This document shows, one piece after another, positions 1-4,979 of a stretch of 10,139 nucleotides of DNA (positions within the stretch are counted from its first letter, which is position 1; the number at the start of each line of letters is the position of its first letter). Source of the DNA: an uncultured Collinsella sp. (lineage in GTDB: Bacteria > Actinomycetota > Coriobacteriia > Coriobacteriales > Coriobacteriaceae). Location of the stretch: contig UQSC01000063.1 in NCBI GenBank assembly GCA_900543615.1, positions 1 through 10,139 on the forward strand, read 5' to 3'. The notes beneath the pieces were generated by a model that saw nothing but the letters and a program-made list of their open reading frames with translations, did not search any database and was not told the origin of the DNA. Position numbers and translations under genes: made by a program.

Positions 1-48
1 CGAGATCAGCCTCGGTCTCGTGGGCTCGGAGATGTGTATAAGAGACAG
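1..48. other. Nextera i7-side adapter (sequencing artefact)
   Basis: Positions 15-48 match the Illumina Nextera read-2 transposase adapter, ending in the 19-base Tn5 mosaic end (30-48, AGATGTGTATAAGAGACAG). Positions 1-6 (CGAGAT) fit the end of the P7 arm, and 7-14 (CAGCCTCG) occupy the i7 index slot; from memory this is index N710. None of this is genomic, and the biological sequence begins at 49. Confidence 0.98.
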
Positions 49-740
49 ATGGAGCGGATCTTGGCGCGGGCATACGGGCTGCGCTTGAGCTTGACGATCA
101 GGGCGCCGGCGGGCACCAGGTCGCCCGTGTAAACGGGACGCCCCTCGAGCAGGGCCTTCGAGTCCTTCTTGGGTTGCTTGTGGGTGATCTGCTTGTACGA
201 GACACCGTCGCAGCTGGTGTCGTTGACCGGCAGCTCGGGCATCTCAAAGCCCACCTGCACGCCGGACTCGTTAAGGAAGCGGACGATGGCGCGCAGCTGG
301 CTCTCGTAGCCGCTGCAGCGGCAGAGGTTGCCAGCCAGCTGGCGCGAAAGCTCCTCGCGCGTGGCGACGAGGCTCGGGTCCTCTTTGGCGGCGCGGGCAA
401 GTGCCAGCACGTTCATGATGAGGCCGGGGGCGCAAAAACCGCACTGCTCGGCGCCTTCGGCAGCCATCGCACGGGCAAGCGCCTCGGACTCGGCCTTGAG
501 GCCCTCGAGCGTGGTGACGGTGTGGCCCTCTACACGGGCGGCGGGAACCGAGCAGCTCAGCACCGGGTCGCCGTCGAGCCACACCGTGCACAGACCGCAG
601 TTGGTGGTCTCGCAGGCGCAGCGCACCGACGCGCAGCCCTGCTCACGCAAAAGCGCAAAGAGCATGGTGTCGGGGGCAATCTGAACCTTGACCTTACGGC
701 CGTTGAGCGTAAAGGAAAGATCGATGAGTTTGGCAGCCAT
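49..740 (-). CDS. XdhD-like molybdenum hydroxylase, [2Fe-2S] domain fused to start of Mo-binding domain (3' part missing)
   Basis: This is the electron-transfer part of a xanthine-dehydrogenase-family molybdenum hydroxylase, acting in the cytoplasm. Residues 1-75 form a plant-type ferredoxin domain with cluster ligands C43, C48, C51 and C63. Residues 85-155 form the second [2Fe-2S] domain with CGFC (C100, C103) and CRC (C140, C142), so all eight ligands are present. After a linker, residues about 182-230 (GRPVYTGDLVPAG, LKRSPYARAKI) match the start of the Mo-binding large subunit, which implies a 2Fe-2S/Mo fusion like E. coli XdhD, normally about 950 aa. The ATG at 738-740 has a good ribosome site (GAGGTG, 5-base spacer) and overlaps the stop of the FAD gene by one base (TAATG), indicating translational coupling. 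The reading frame continues into adapter below 49 and its last 13-14 residues are artificial. Substrate is unknown; purines are a guess from the XdhD resemblance. Confidence 0.88.
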
Positions 741-1654
741 TAGCGCACCTCGCTAGAATCGACGCCGGGCACGCGGCGGCAGGAATACTCGTCCGTGGCA
801 AACTTAGGTGTCTGCACGGTCTCGAGCTCGCGGGCAAGCGCGGCCGAAAGCTCGATGCCGGCGGCGCGACGCACGGCCTGGACGGCGAGCGGGGCCGAGA
901 TGCGGCGGCGGTAGTCGGCCGAGCCCCACAGGTTGGTGCCGTAGCTCAGCGTGCGCACTGATGCGGCCAGGGCGCGCAGCTCGTCCTCGGAAGGCTGCTC
1001 GTTGGTGAGACCACACGCCTCGCCCTGCAGCAGGGTCGCGTGCAGCGGGCGGGCGCCCACGGTGACGTGCCAGGTGTTGTCCCACCAGGCGGCGGTGACG
1101 TTGAGCGAGGGGAAGTCGGTCGCGGCCTTGCGCACGGCCTCGTAGCTCGCGCGGTAATCGTGCTTAACGACCACGACGTGCTCGATCACGTCGCGCACAT
1201 AGCCCATGTCCACGAACTCGGCGAGCGGCACACGGCCGGCACCCGTCAGCTCAACATACGAATCGAGCGCCAGGAAAGCCGAGAGCACATCCGAGAAACC
1301 AAAGCGACCGTAGATGCTGCCGCCCACCGTGGCGGTATTGCGCAGCTGCACGCCCACGATATCGTGAACGGCGAACTCGAAGACATTATTGACAAGCGCG
1401 TTGAGCTCGGCATGGCGCTCGAGCTGGCGCAGGGTGCACATGGCACCGATGCGAAACTCGGTCTCGGTCTCCTCGATCTGATCGAGTCCGCAGGCCGAAA
1501 GGTCAATCGCCGTCGCCACGCGACGCGAACCCAGGCGCATCCAGATGCCGCCGCCCACAATCTTGTTGTTGCGGTTCTTCTGCAAGAGCTCATAGGCTTC
1601 GGCCGCGTTTCCAACACGGACGTAGGTACCGAACTTGAGCACGTTCTCCCCCAT
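740..1654 (-). CDS. FAD-binding subunit of a xanthine dehydrogenase-family molybdenum hydroxylase (YgfM-like)
   Basis: This 304-residue protein is the flavin subunit that passes electrons between the iron-sulfur domains and the external acceptor. The FAD-binding signature is visible at residues 31-39 (KIVGGGIWM) and 105-114 (RNTATVGGSI), followed by D122 in SDVLSAFLALD, as in the FAD_binding_5 family. The C-terminal part (about 190-290) corresponds to the CO-dehydrogenase flavoprotein C-terminal domain. Length is normal for the family. Its stop codon overlaps the ATG of the downstream 2Fe-2S/Mo gene by one base, so the two are an operon encoding one enzyme. The order, separate FAD subunit then a 2Fe-2S/Mo fusion, resembles E. 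coli ygfM-xdhD. The start at 1654 is the only ATG that keeps the N-terminal strand; its ribosome site is weak (GAAGAG directly abuts the ATG), so the exact start is less sure. Confidence 0.87.
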   Translation of the reverse strand: MGENVLKFGTYVRVGNAAEAYELLQKNRNNKIVGGGIWMRLGSRRVATAIDLSACGLDQIEETETEFRIGAMCTLRQLERHAELNALVNNVFEFAVHDIVGVQLRNTATVGGSIYGRFGFSDVLSAFLALDSYVELTGAGRVPLAEFVDMGYVRDVIEHVVVVKHDYRASYEAVRKAATDFPSLNVTAAWWDNTWHVTVGARPLHATLLQGEACGLTNEQPSEDELRALAASVRTLSYGTNLWGSADYRRRISAPLAVQAVRRAAGIELSAALARELETVQTPKFATDEYSCRRVPGVDSSEVR

Positions 1655-1735
1655 CTCTTCACTTGTCCAGTACTTTTAAGTGTACCAAACGAGGGGCCGC
1701 AACCTTCCACAGCACAAAAACCTCCCTCCCATCCA

Positions 1736-1806
1736 TAAGTTGCAGTGAAATACGGACTGTTTGTCGGGCTTAGGGCGCCCAACAGTCCGTATTTCACCGC
1801 AACTTA
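1736..1806. repeat. Dispersed hairpin repeat, copy 1
   Basis: Two 26-base arms (1736-1761 and 1781-1806) are inverted complements with a single mismatch, separated by a 19-base loop that itself holds GGGC (1766-1769) and GCCC (1777-1780). The mismatch becomes a G-U wobble in minus-strand RNA, so the RNA stem would be continuous. The outer 15 bases of the right arm, TATTTCACCGCAACT (1790-1804), recur exactly in the second copy at 4940-4954, while the inner arm differs. It lies beyond the gdhA terminator and upstream of the FAD gene. It has no T-tract, so it is not an obvious terminator. Confidence 0.85.
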
Positions 1807-1865
1807 AGGGGCGGCCGGCAGAGGGCCGAGGGAAATGATCCGTTTTCCTCCGTCTCCTTTAGATC

Positions 1866-1897
1866 AAAAAAGGCTCCCGGCGTTGAGCCGAGAGCCT
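1866..1897 (-). terminator. Rho-independent terminator of gdhA
   Basis: On the minus strand an 11-bp stem (AGGCTCTCGGC with GCCGGGAGCCT, one G-U pair) closes a 5-base loop and is followed by six T residues. It begins 25 bases after the gdhA stop codon and should separate gdhA from the hydroxylase operon. Confidence 0.93.
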
Positions 1898-1922
1898 CAT
1901 TACATGCTATGTCAGGCAGGGT

Positions 1923-3278
1923 TTAGCAGACGCCCTGGGCGAGCATGGCGTCGGCGACCTTCAGGAAGCCGGCGATGTTGGCGCCCATAACGAAGTTGCC
2001 CTCCTGGCCATACTCCTTGGCGGTGTCGTCCACGTTGTGGAACATGCCGCGCATGAGCTGCTCGAGCTTGCCGTCGACCTCCTCGAAGGTCCAGGACAGG
2101 TGCTCGGCGTTCTGGCTCATCTCCAGGCCGGACACGAGCACGCCGCCGGCGTTAGCAGCCTTACCGGGCATAAAGGCGACGCCGTTCTCCTGGAAGTAGG
2201 TCGTGGCCTCGATGGTCGTGGGCATGTTCGCGCCCTCGCCGACCACCTTGCAGCCGTTGGCGACGAGCGCCTGGGCGTCCTCGAGCAGCAGCGTGTTCTC
2301 GCGAGCGCAGGGCAGCGCGATGTCGCAGGGCAGCTGCCACACGCCACGGCCGTCGCCCTCGTGCCACACGGCGTTGGGCTTCTCGTCGACGTACATAGCG
2401 AGCGTGACGCCCTTGTCGTGGCCGGAGCGCTTCTTGTTATAGACATGCTCGAGCACGGTGTAGTCGATGCCGTCGGGGTCCTCGACCCAGCCGTGGGTGT
2501 CGGAGCAGGCCAGCACCTTGCCGCCGAGCTGGGCGACCTTCTGGACCGCGTAGATGGCGACGTTACCGGAGCCGTGAACGACGACGTTCTTGCCCTCGAA
2601 AGAGTCGCCGCGGCTCTTAAGGTACTCGTCCACAAAGTAGGCCAGACCGTAACCGGTGGCCTCGGTACGGGCGAGCGAGCCGCCAAAGGAGAGGCCCTTG
2701 CCGGTAAGGACGCCGGTCCACTCGTTGGTCAGGCGCTTGTACTGACCGAACATGTAGGCAACCTCGCGGCCGCCAACGCCCAGGTCGCCGGCGGGAACGT
2801 CGGTGTTGGGGCCGATGTGGCGATAGAGCTCGGTCATGAAGGACTGGCAGAAGTGCATGATCTCGTTGTTGGACTTGCCCTTGGGGTCAAAGTCGGAGCC
2901 GCCCTTGCCGCCGCCCATGGGAAGGGTGGTCAGGCTGTTCTTGAGGATCTGCTCCAGACCCAGGAACTTGAGCATACCCAGGGTGACCGTCGGGTTAAAG
3001 CGCAGGCCGCCCTTGTAGGGTCCAATGGCAGAGTTGAACTCGACGCGATAGCCGCGGTTGACCTGAACCTTGCCCTGGTCGTCGACCCAGGGAACACGGA
3101 ACATGACGATGCGCTCGGGCTCGACGAGGCGCTCCAGCAGGGCGGCCTCCTCGTACTCGGGGTGGGCGTCGAGTGCCGGCTGGATGGTGCCGAGGATCTC
3201 GGTCGCGGCCTGGATGAACTCAGGCTGCTCGGGATAGCGGGCCTTGAGCTCTTCGAGAACTTTCTGCGTGTAGCTCAT
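1923..3278 (-). CDS. gdhA: Glutamate dehydrogenase, hexameric GDH-I type, probably NADP-dependent
   Basis: This protein interconverts 2-oxoglutarate plus ammonium and glutamate, the main entry and exit point of nitrogen metabolism in the cytoplasm. The 451-residue length is typical of bacterial GdhA. The substrate-site lysines are seen at K89 (GPYKGG), K113 and K125 (PMGGGKGGSDFDP). The catalytic aspartate is D165 in PAGDLGVGGRE. The Rossmann fold carries GSGNVA at 236-241 and ends its second strand with ACSD (257-260), as in NADP enzymes, although cofactor preference cannot be fixed by eye. NAGGVLVSGLEMSQNA (from residue 376) is another family hallmark. The ATG at 3276-3278 has a strong ribosome site (GGAGGA, 3-base spacer). 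It has its own strong terminator and is separated from the DUF3343 gene by 257 bases, so it is probably an independent transcript with no functional link to the selenium genes. Confidence 0.97.
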   Translation of the reverse strand: MSYTQKVLEELKARYPEQPEFIQAATEILGTIQPALDAHPEYEEAALLERLVEPERIVMFRVPWVDDQGKVQVNRGYRVEFNSAIGPYKGGLRFNPTVTLGMLKFLGLEQILKNSLTTLPMGGGKGGSDFDPKGKSNNEIMHFCQSFMTELYRHIGPNTDVPAGDLGVGGREVAYMFGQYKRLTNEWTGVLTGKGLSFGGSLARTEATGYGLAYFVDEYLKSRGDSFEGKNVVVHGSGNVAIYAVQKVAQLGGKVLACSDTHGWVEDPDGIDYTVLEHVYNKKRSGHDKGVTLAMYVDEKPNAVWHEGDGRGVWQLPCDIALPCARENTLLLEDAQALVANGCKVVGEGANMPTTIEATTYFQENGVAFMPGKAANAGGVLVSGLEMSQNAEHLSWTFEEVDGKLEQLMRGMFHNVDDTAKEYGQEGNFVMGANIAGFLKVADAMLAQGVC

Positions 3279-3491
3279 GCTTCCTCCAATGATGGGAAAC
3301 GAAAAATGTCGGTCGCGGCACCCTATGCGCCGCGAACTTTATCGAGTATGGATAATATCGCACTGTTGCAGCAAAGTTTCGCATAAGCCGACGAGCAGAT
3401 GTTTCGTTTTGATTACGATGCAGGTAGAGGCGTTTTTGAGTGTCTGACGCGCAAAGCCCGTGTTTCAAACCTGTTTCGTCCACGTGTTCCA

Positions 3492-3537
3492 AACCACCAC
3501 ATTGGGGACAGGCACCTTTGTGGCGGTTTTGGTGGTT
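3492..3537. repeat. Inverted repeat with a GTGCCTGTCCCC core
   Basis: AACCACCA (3492-3499) and TGGTGGTT (3530-3537) are perfect 8-base inverted repeats. A nested CCACA/TGTGG pair (3497-3501 and 3519-3523) gives an alternative stem. Between them, 3504-3516 read GGGGACAGGCACC, the complement of GGTGCCTGTCCCC. I recall this core as a short dispersed motif in many unrelated bacterial genomes, which cannot be checked here. The element overlaps the stop codon of the DUF3343 gene and could act as a weak terminator, but it has no T-tract. Confidence 0.55.
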
Positions 3538-3931
3538 AGAGGACGAGCTGGTGGTAGTCGGCGGGAGTTACGCGGCCCTCGGTGGCAGCGCGGAAGGCGG
3601 AGAGGGCATCGCCGGAGAACGGCATGGCCCAGCACAGACCGCAACCGGCGGTAATGGAGCCGGGCAGCGGCATGATGCGCCCGGGCACACCGGCGGCAAG
3701 ACACAGCTGTTCGCATTCCATCACATCGAAGGTGCTATCGAACGACACGATGATTTTGCGTTCGTGATCGAGGGCGTCACCGGACGAGGCCTCGCGGTGC
3801 GACTCGCGATACGCAGCCGCCGCTGCCTCTTCCTCGGCCGTATGTCCACAGCCGCCACAGCCGCAGGTGCAAGGCTCAGACCCGTCGCAAGTGCAAGGTT
3901 CTCCCGTGTCGGGACAAATATCGTGAGACAT
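3536..3931 (-). CDS. DUF3343 putative Se/S carrier-like protein with Cys-rich N-terminal extension
   Basis: This is a 131-residue protein. The C-terminal domain, about residues 58-110, starts with KIIVSFDSTFDVMECEQL and ends its core with GSITAGCGLCWAMP. This resembles the DUF3343 family, described as putative selenium/sulfur carriers, in which the conserved CG pair near the end is the likely carrier site (here C97, with C100 forming CGLC). The first 30 residues are unusual: seven cysteines (6, 13, 15, 21, 23, 25, 28) in a short EPCTC repeat, ending CGCGGCGH, which suggests metal or chalcogen binding. An acidic, alanine-rich linker follows. The ATG at 3929-3931 has GGAG with a 5-base spacer. 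It starts 15 bases after the mobA stop, so the two are probably co-transcribed. Carrier function is inference from family and from the neighbouring sel genes; no biochemical role can be read directly. Confidence 0.75.
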   Translation of the reverse strand: MSHDICPDTGEPCTCDGSEPCTCGCGGCGHTAEEEAAAAAYRESHREASSGDALDHERKIIVSFDSTFDVMECEQLCLAAGVPGRIMPLPGSITAGCGLCWAMPFSGDALSAFRAATEGRVTPADYHQLVL

Positions 3932-3946
3932 GGCAACTCCAATCGT

Positions 3947-4579
3947 CTAGGCGAGTAACTCGGCCGCCGCAAACTCCTCGGGCGAATTGACGTTCTCGAA
4001 GCAGAGCGTCGAGCCGGCGACCGCGAAAATCTGAGGCTCGTCGAAATACTCGGCGTTCACCCGGTCGATCAGGCAGCGGATTCGCTGACGGTCACCGGCA
4101 AGCAGCTCTTGGGCAACCGGCGCACACGCGTCACGGCGCCAGACGGCGCAAAGCGGCTCAATCCCCCGCTCCTCGCGCGGCACGCACACATCGAGCGCCT
4201 CGGCCTCAACACGATCGGCAAGCGCGCCGATGAGTTCCGGCGAGACAAACGGCATATCGCAGGCAACGATCGCCACGAGAGGCAGCCGAGCCGCAGCCAA
4301 CGAGCTCGCGATGCCGCGCATGGCGCCCGCCGAGCCTTCAAGGTCCGCCACCACACGCGGCACCAGGCCGCCAAACGCGTGCTCCTCAAGGTAGGCAAGC
4401 TCGCTGGGACGCGAAGTCGTCACGACCAACTCGCCGGCAACTGGCGCCAGCCGACCCAGCACGCGTTCGATGAGCGGCTCGCCGCAAAACGCCATGCGAG
4501 CCTTATCACAGCCCATGCGCGAGGACAGCCCACCCGCTTGGACGACACAAGAAAGATCGGCACGTCTTACGGTAGTCAT
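3947..4579 (-). CDS. mobA: Molybdenum cofactor guanylyltransferase MobA
   Basis: MobA transfers GMP from GTP to molybdopterin, making the guanine-dinucleotide cofactor used by DMSO-reductase-family enzymes such as the PhsA-like protein in this window. The 210-residue product has the nucleotidyltransferase loop QAGGLSSRMGCDKA at 14-27, in which the DKA ending fits MobA better than the cytidylyltransferase MocA. It also has GAMRGI at 85-90 (usually GPLAGI), the metal-binding CDMP at 107-110 and the C-terminal NVNSPEE at 196-202. I start it at 4579 because GGAGGTG lies about 9 bases upstream and the MobA N-terminus begins there. The open frame runs on to 4885, but that extension would cross the selC tRNA gene and its terminator. 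The gene therefore needs its own promoter or readthrough. The DUF3343 gene follows after 15 bases. Confidence 0.9.
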   Translation of the reverse strand: MTTVRRADLSCVVQAGGLSSRMGCDKARMAFCGEPLIERVLGRLAPVAGELVVTTSRPSELAYLEEHAFGGLVPRVVADLEGSAGAMRGIASSLAAARLPLVAIVACDMPFVSPELIGALADRVEAEALDVCVPREERGIEPLCAVWRRDACAPVAQELLAGDRQRIRCLIDRVNAEYFDEPQIFAVAGSTLCFENVNSPEEFAAAELLA

Positions 4580-4617
4580 ACGGCAAAACACCTCCATCGG
4601 CATGCTCGAAACCCGGT

Positions 4618-4669
4618 GCACGAAGCTAACTACAGCCACCGAAATAGCAGCGCTACGAAAAGCTCGTGC
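4618..4669 (-). other. Inverted repeat in the mobA leader
   Basis: GCACGAAGCT (4618-4627) and AGCTCGTGC (4661-4669) pair over 9 bp with one bulged A. The 33-base interior holds a small TAGC-AGC-GCTA hairpin at 4645-4655. It lies between the selC terminator and the mobA ribosome site, so it would fold in any mobA leader RNA. I see no match to a known riboswitch; it is too short for a Moco riboswitch. Confidence 0.4.
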
Positions 4670-4725
4670 AAAAACAAAACAGCGCCTTTGCGGCACGCAG
4701 CAAGACCGCGAGCACAAAAGCGCTG
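4670..4725 (-). terminator. Rho-independent terminator of selC
   Basis: On the minus strand CAGCGCTTTTG (from 4725 down) pairs with CAAAGGCGCTG (ending at 4680) over 11 bp with one G-U pair. A T-rich tract, TTTTGTTTTT, follows at 4679-4670. The loop is long (24 bases) and may fold further. It begins 8 bases past the CCA end of the tRNA, which fits termination of a monocistronic tRNA transcript. Confidence 0.8.
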
Positions 4726-4733
4726 GTAGCGTA

Positions 4734-4830
4734 TGGCGGGAACGTATGTGAATCGAACACATCCAAGACGTTTTGCACGCCTCGCAACGGTTTTGAGGAC
4801 CGCGGAGCCCACCGGAGCCCATCCGTTCCC
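4734..4830 (-). tRNA. selC: tRNA-Sec (anticodon UCA)
   Basis: The minus strand folds into a 97-base selenocysteine tRNA with encoded CCA. The acceptor stem starts GGGAACG and ends CGTTCCC, with discriminator G as expected for serylation by SerRS. The long D arm (GGGCTC, GGTGG, GCTCC) resembles E. coli selC, including an internal mismatch. The anticodon stem GCGGT/ACCGT encloses loop CCTCAAA, placing anticodon TCA at 4796-4794. The variable arm is long (7 bp, GAGGCGT with ACGTCTT). The T arm is ATGTG-TTCGATT-CACAT. Two oddities: base 33 is C rather than U (complement of 4797), and the eighth acceptor pair would be G-A. It sits directly downstream of selAB, consistent with one selenocysteine decoding locus. 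Confidence 0.95.
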
Positions 4831-4842
4831 AAGTGCGCCGGT

Positions 4843-4873
4843 ATTTTACCAAACCAAACAGGCCCCATCCCAA
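4843..4873 (-). promoter_or_regulatory. Candidate promoter of selC
   Basis: On the minus strand TTGGGA (4873-4868) and TAAAAT (4848-4843) form a -35/-10 pair with a 19-base spacer, one or two bases longer than ideal. The -10 element ends 12 bases before the tRNA 5' end at 4830, a suitable distance for a short leader. This is from consensus only. Confidence 0.4.
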
Positions 4874-4887
4874 AAAGACGAGCAAGA

Positions 4888-4954
4888 AGTTGCGGTGGAA
4901 TAGTTCCTGTATTTGCTGCCAAAGCCTCCAAATAGGAACTATTTCACCGCAACT
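4888..4954. repeat. Dispersed hairpin repeat, copy 2
   Basis: The left arm (4888-4915, starting AGTTGCGGTGGAATAG) and right arm (4929-4954, ending TATTTCACCGCAACT) are inverted complements over about 26 pairs, with a two-base bulge and one G-T mismatch. The last 15 bases are identical to copy 1 at 1790-1804, but the inner arm here is GTTCCT/AGGAAC instead of CGGACTG/CAGTCCG. It starts 25 bases after the selB stop codon and precedes the selC promoter. A weak T-rich stretch follows on the minus strand, so a terminator role for selB is possible. Confidence 0.85.
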
Positions 4955-4979
4955 GAGGAGGCGGGAGCGGGTGACCGGC

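Noticed and set aside
1674..1702. Possible promoter of the hydroxylase operon (TTGCGG, 17-base spacer, TTAAAA on the minus strand)
   Set aside because: Only half of each box matches consensus. The position is suitable, but the evidence is too weak for a feature.
1812..1828. Short CGGCC/GGCCG hairpin near the gdhA terminator
   Set aside because: Five GC-only base pairs with a 7-base loop are common by chance in GC-rich DNA, with no T-tract and no second copy in the window.
3352..3380. Possible gdhA promoter (TATTAT on the minus strand at 3357-3352)
   Set aside because: The -10 is fair but no acceptable -35 exists at 16-18 bases. The 3279-3480 gap probably holds a promoter that I cannot place.
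2037..3386. Plus-strand open frame of 449 codons opposite gdhA
   Set aside because: It is a low-complexity shadow of gdhA codon usage with no recognisable domain.
4580..4669. Moco riboswitch upstream of mobA
   Set aside because: The leader is shorter than the known Moco RNA motif and I see only a simple inverted repeat.
4734..4760. Integration site (att) at the 3' end of selC
   Set aside because: tRNA-Sec genes can be island insertion sites, but no second copy of the 3' end, integrase gene or composition change is visible.
4580..4885. N-terminal extension of the mobA reading frame to 4885
   Set aside because: It would translate through the selC tRNA and its terminator and gives no family-like sequence. 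The ribosome site and MobA N-terminus fit a start at 4579.
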